Part shown: piece by piece, positions 6,457-7,440 of the stretch
Layout: the number at the start of each line of letters is the position of its first letter
Numbering within the stretch: the stretch's first letter is position 1
NCBI GenBank assembly: GCA_013812995.1
Contig: JACCSL010000391.1
Span: 1-7,440, forward strand
Direction of reading: 5' to 3'
DNA: 7,440 nucleotides
Origin: Ardenticatenales bacterium
GTDB lineage: Bacteria > Chloroflexota > Anaerolineae > Ardenticatenales > Ardenticatenaceae
Position numbers and translations under genes: made by a program
The notes under the pieces: generated by a model
Told to the model about the DNA's origin: nothing
Databases searched by the model: none
Seen by the model: the letters and a program-made list of their open reading frames with translations, nothing else

Positions 6457-6497
6457 TGTCACCACTTTGCTACCACGTTGTTACCCTCGCTGTCACC
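6457..6497 (+). promoter_or_regulatory. Second array of 11-bp-phased TGYYACC repeats
   Basis: Units start at 6457 (TGTCACC), 6468 (TGCTACC), 6479 (TGTTACC) and 6491 (TGTCACC), with steps of 11, 11 and 12 bp. The units match the array upstream of the 74-residue gene. A weak -10-like TAAAGT lies at 6507-6512, again 9 nt downstream, but it is inside the stem of the terminator at 6508-6532. It may be a second binding site for the same regulator, or the array may be a repeat family with no regulatory role. Confidence 0.4.
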
Positions 6498-6554
6498 TTG
6501 TGAGAGTAAAGTGCCATCAGTTGGCACTTTTTCGATAGCTCTCACAAGGTGACA
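6491..6554. repeat. Perfect 16-bp inverted repeat enclosing a terminator hairpin
   Basis: Positions 6491-6506 (TGTCACCTTGTGAGAG) are the exact reverse complement of 6539-6554. The 32 nt between them contain a second, independent 9-bp hairpin. The last unit of the phased array forms the outermost part of the left arm. The structure could form a long stem in RNA or a cruciform in DNA. Confidence 0.75.
6508..6532 (+). terminator. Intrinsic terminator after the 74-aa gene
   Basis: A 9-bp perfect stem, AAAGTGCCA (6508-6516) with TGGCACTTT (6522-6530) and a 5-nt loop, runs into a T5 tract (6528-6532). It lies 73 nt after the stop codon at 6435. The A-run at the start of the stem gives it some bidirectional character. 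Confidence 0.75.
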
Positions 6555-6579
6555 CCCTCTATGATGCCCACGCGCAGCA

Positions 6580-6768
6580 GTGGCCGTGCTTATCCGGCAA
6601 GGATATGTGCCTGGCTGTGCAACGCGCGGCGCTGGCTGTTCCGGCACTGGGGCAGGGTGTGGTGATCTGAACAGTGCGTCGCTGCCTTTCCTCGAAGAGG
6701 ACCTGGCAACCAAAATTGTGCGGCTGGCGGATTGGCCGGTGCTGGTGGTGCGTGGTAGCCTGGGCTGA
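6580..6768 (+). pseudogene. Probable remnant of a universal stress protein gene (C-terminal end)
   Basis: The frame from the GTG at 6580 to TGA at 6768 (62 codons) ends with FLEEDLATKIVRLADWPVLVVRG. This resembles the last helix and strand of UspA-family proteins (typically ...VAEKVLRHAPCPVLVVR). The first ~30 residues are Gly/Cys-rich and unlike any Usp, and the family's GxxG-x9-G(S/T) ATP-binding loop is missing. There is no nearby Shine-Dalgarno site. I read it as a decayed 3' end whose 5' part has been lost or scrambled. A small, novel intact protein is the alternative. It lies between two terminators, which fits a non-functional relic. The Usp resemblance rests on about 23 residues. Confidence 0.38.
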
Positions 6769-6783
6769 CTTGAAGCGAGTCTA

Positions 6784-6825
6784 AAAAGAGCCACGCTCCG
6801 GGATATCCCGGAGCGTGGCTCTTTT
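6784..6825. terminator. Bidirectional terminator, perfect 42-bp palindrome
   Basis: Positions 6784-6804 and 6805-6825 are exact reverse complements with no spacer (centre GGAT/ATCC), starting with AAAA and ending with TTTT. In RNA it would form a very stable GC-rich stem of about 19 bp followed by a U-run on either strand. It lies 16 nt after the Usp-like remnant on the + strand and 22 nt after the stop of the secreted-peptide gene on the - strand, so it can end transcription from both sides. Confidence 0.88.
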
Positions 6826-6847
6826 GATTTCCTGCAAGCGAAGGTTG

Positions 6848-7078
6848 TTAGTTACCGCCGCCCATGTTCAGAAGCCGAGGACAGGACGCCCCATTGCTCC
6901 AAGTATACCCGTTCGAACATGGATGGAAGCCCTCACTCCAGTCATACCCTTGCCCCGTGATTGGGGCTTCAGTGGGCGCATCCGCCAGCACCGGTACCGC
7001 TGTAGGTGCAACAAGTACACCGAGGATAAGAAGTAGGGCTAGGAGGAATTGGATGGGTTTGGCGAGTCGTGAGTTCAT
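6848..7078 (-). CDS. Small secreted peptide precursor with internal repeat
   Basis: The 76-residue product is not one I recognise. The ATG at 7078 is preceded by GAGGAG (7090-7085) with 6-nt spacing, a strong ribosome site. Residues 1-34 form a classical signal peptide: basic start (NSRLAKP), hydrophobic core FLLALLLILGVLVA, and likely cleavage after VLA (32) or ADA (34). The mature part would be about 42-44 residues. It holds two copies of GYxWSxG followed by a cysteine: GYDWSEGFHPC (44-54) and GYTWSNGASC (57-66), then PRLLNMGGGN. The two cysteines could form a disulfide after export. It lies 49 nt downstream of the acetyltransferase gene on the same strand and may share its transcript. A TTGCAA at 7126-7121 could belong to a promoter of its own. 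It ends at a strong terminator. The role is unknown: a surface or signalling peptide is possible, but there is no sign of a modification or immunity gene here. Confidence 0.8.
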   Translation of the reverse strand: MNSRLAKPIQFLLALLLILGVLVAPTAVPVLADAPTEAPITGQGYDWSEGFHPCSNGYTWSNGASCPRLLNMGGGN

Positions 7079-7127
7079 TGACAGCTCCTCATAGCAAAAT
7101 AACAGTTATCCTCTTGATGATTGCAAG

Positions 7128-7440
7128 TTATATGCCATGCGGAGTTGAATTGGCGATCTGCTTGATGACTCTTGCCGGGTTGCCCGCGACGACCGTATTG
7201 GGCAGCACGTCGCGGGTGACCACGGCCCCCGCGCCCACCACCGCGCCCGCGCCGATGTGCACCCCCGGCAGGAGGATGGCCCCGCCGCCGATCCAGACAT
7301 TGTCCTCCACCACGATGGCCCGCGCGGTTTCGAGGCCCTGGGTGCGCGGGTCGACCTCCAGGGGGTGCGCGGCGGTATAGAACTGCACGTTCGGCCCGAC
7401 CATGACATGGTTGCCGAGGCGCACCGTGTTATTGTCCAGG
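7128..7440 (-). CDS. Maltose/galactoside-type O-acetyltransferase, C-terminal part (partial)
   Basis: The last 103 residues are visible, and the 5' end lies beyond the window. The sequence is a left-handed beta-helix acyltransferase of the Maa/LacA/NodL group, which transfers acetyl from acetyl-CoA to a sugar hydroxyl. Seen here are VRLGNHVMVGPNVQFYTAAHPLE with the catalytic-type histidine in TAAHPLE, IVVEDNVWIGGGAILLPGV, the hexapeptide run IGAGAVVGAGAVVTRDV, and the usual close VVAGNPARVIKQI. The tail ends in NSTPHGI at TAA 7130-7128. The acceptor sugar cannot be told. The secreted-peptide gene follows 49 nt downstream on the same strand. Confidence 0.93.
   Translation of the reverse strand, partial: LDNNTVRLGNHVMVGPNVQFYTAAHPLEVDPRTQGLETARAIVVEDNVWIGGGAILLPGVHIGAGAVVGAGAVVTRDVLPNTVVAGNPARVIKQIANSTPHGI

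Noticed and set aside
6457..6497. CRISPR-like short regular repeat
   Set aside because: Units of 7 bp with 4-5 bp gaps are far too short for CRISPR repeats and spacers, and no cas gene is present.
6580..6670. Resemblance of VPALGQGVV in another frame to hydroxymethylbilane synthase
   Set aside because: The match is a few residues only, followed at once by a stop codon, with none of the other HemC motifs nearby.
6459..6794. 111-codon minus-strand open frame
   Set aside because: It runs through two palindromes and the phased array, has a low-complexity Arg/Ser/Pro composition and no ribosome site.

Overview
The window is about 7.4 kb of GC-rich bacterial chromosome with compact genes and good Shine-Dalgarno sites. 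The large surface protein, which combines a membrane anchor, TPR-like helices and a concanavalin A-like C-terminal domain, recalls proteins of Chloroflexota. That assignment is an inference from gene style and not from a marker gene. No rRNA, tRNA, CRISPR array, transposase or phage gene is visible.

Layout: (1) 2-151, the 3' end of an ABC exporter ATPase gene, followed by a hairpin-forming repeat region. (2) 325-3219, two co-directional genes for membrane-anchored proteins of unknown function that share a topology (one N-terminal helix, an outer loop, then a helix pair). The second adds TPR-like, beta-sandwich and lectin-like domains that should lie outside the membrane. (3) 3264-4358 (-), an NAD-dependent epimerase/dehydratase whose last ~36 residues are encoded by the same kind of repeat seen after the ABC gene. 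(4) 4468-5430 (+), a CorA-type divalent metal channel divergent from the epimerase. (5) 5407-5979 (-), a RibD/DHFR-like reductase overlapping the corA end tail to tail. (6) 6071-6435 (+), a promoter with four 7-mers at exact 11-bp steps ending 9 nt before a perfect TATAAT, then a 74-codon orphan gene. (7) 6436-6847, a 412-nt stretch with no confident intact gene. It holds a second 11-bp-phased array, a nested palindrome with a terminator, a probable remnant of a universal stress protein gene and a perfect 42-bp palindromic terminator. (8) 6848-7440 (-), a gene for a tiny secreted peptide with an internal repeat, downstream of a maltose/galactoside-type O-acetyltransferase gene cut by the window edge.

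Most genes look like independent housekeeping or accessory units and not one pathway. The parts that are not routine are the phased arrays resembling PhoB/PhoP-family (OmpR-type) response-regulator boxes, the paralogous surface-protein pair, the secreted repeat peptide, and the repeat that has become coding sequence at the end of the epimerase gene.
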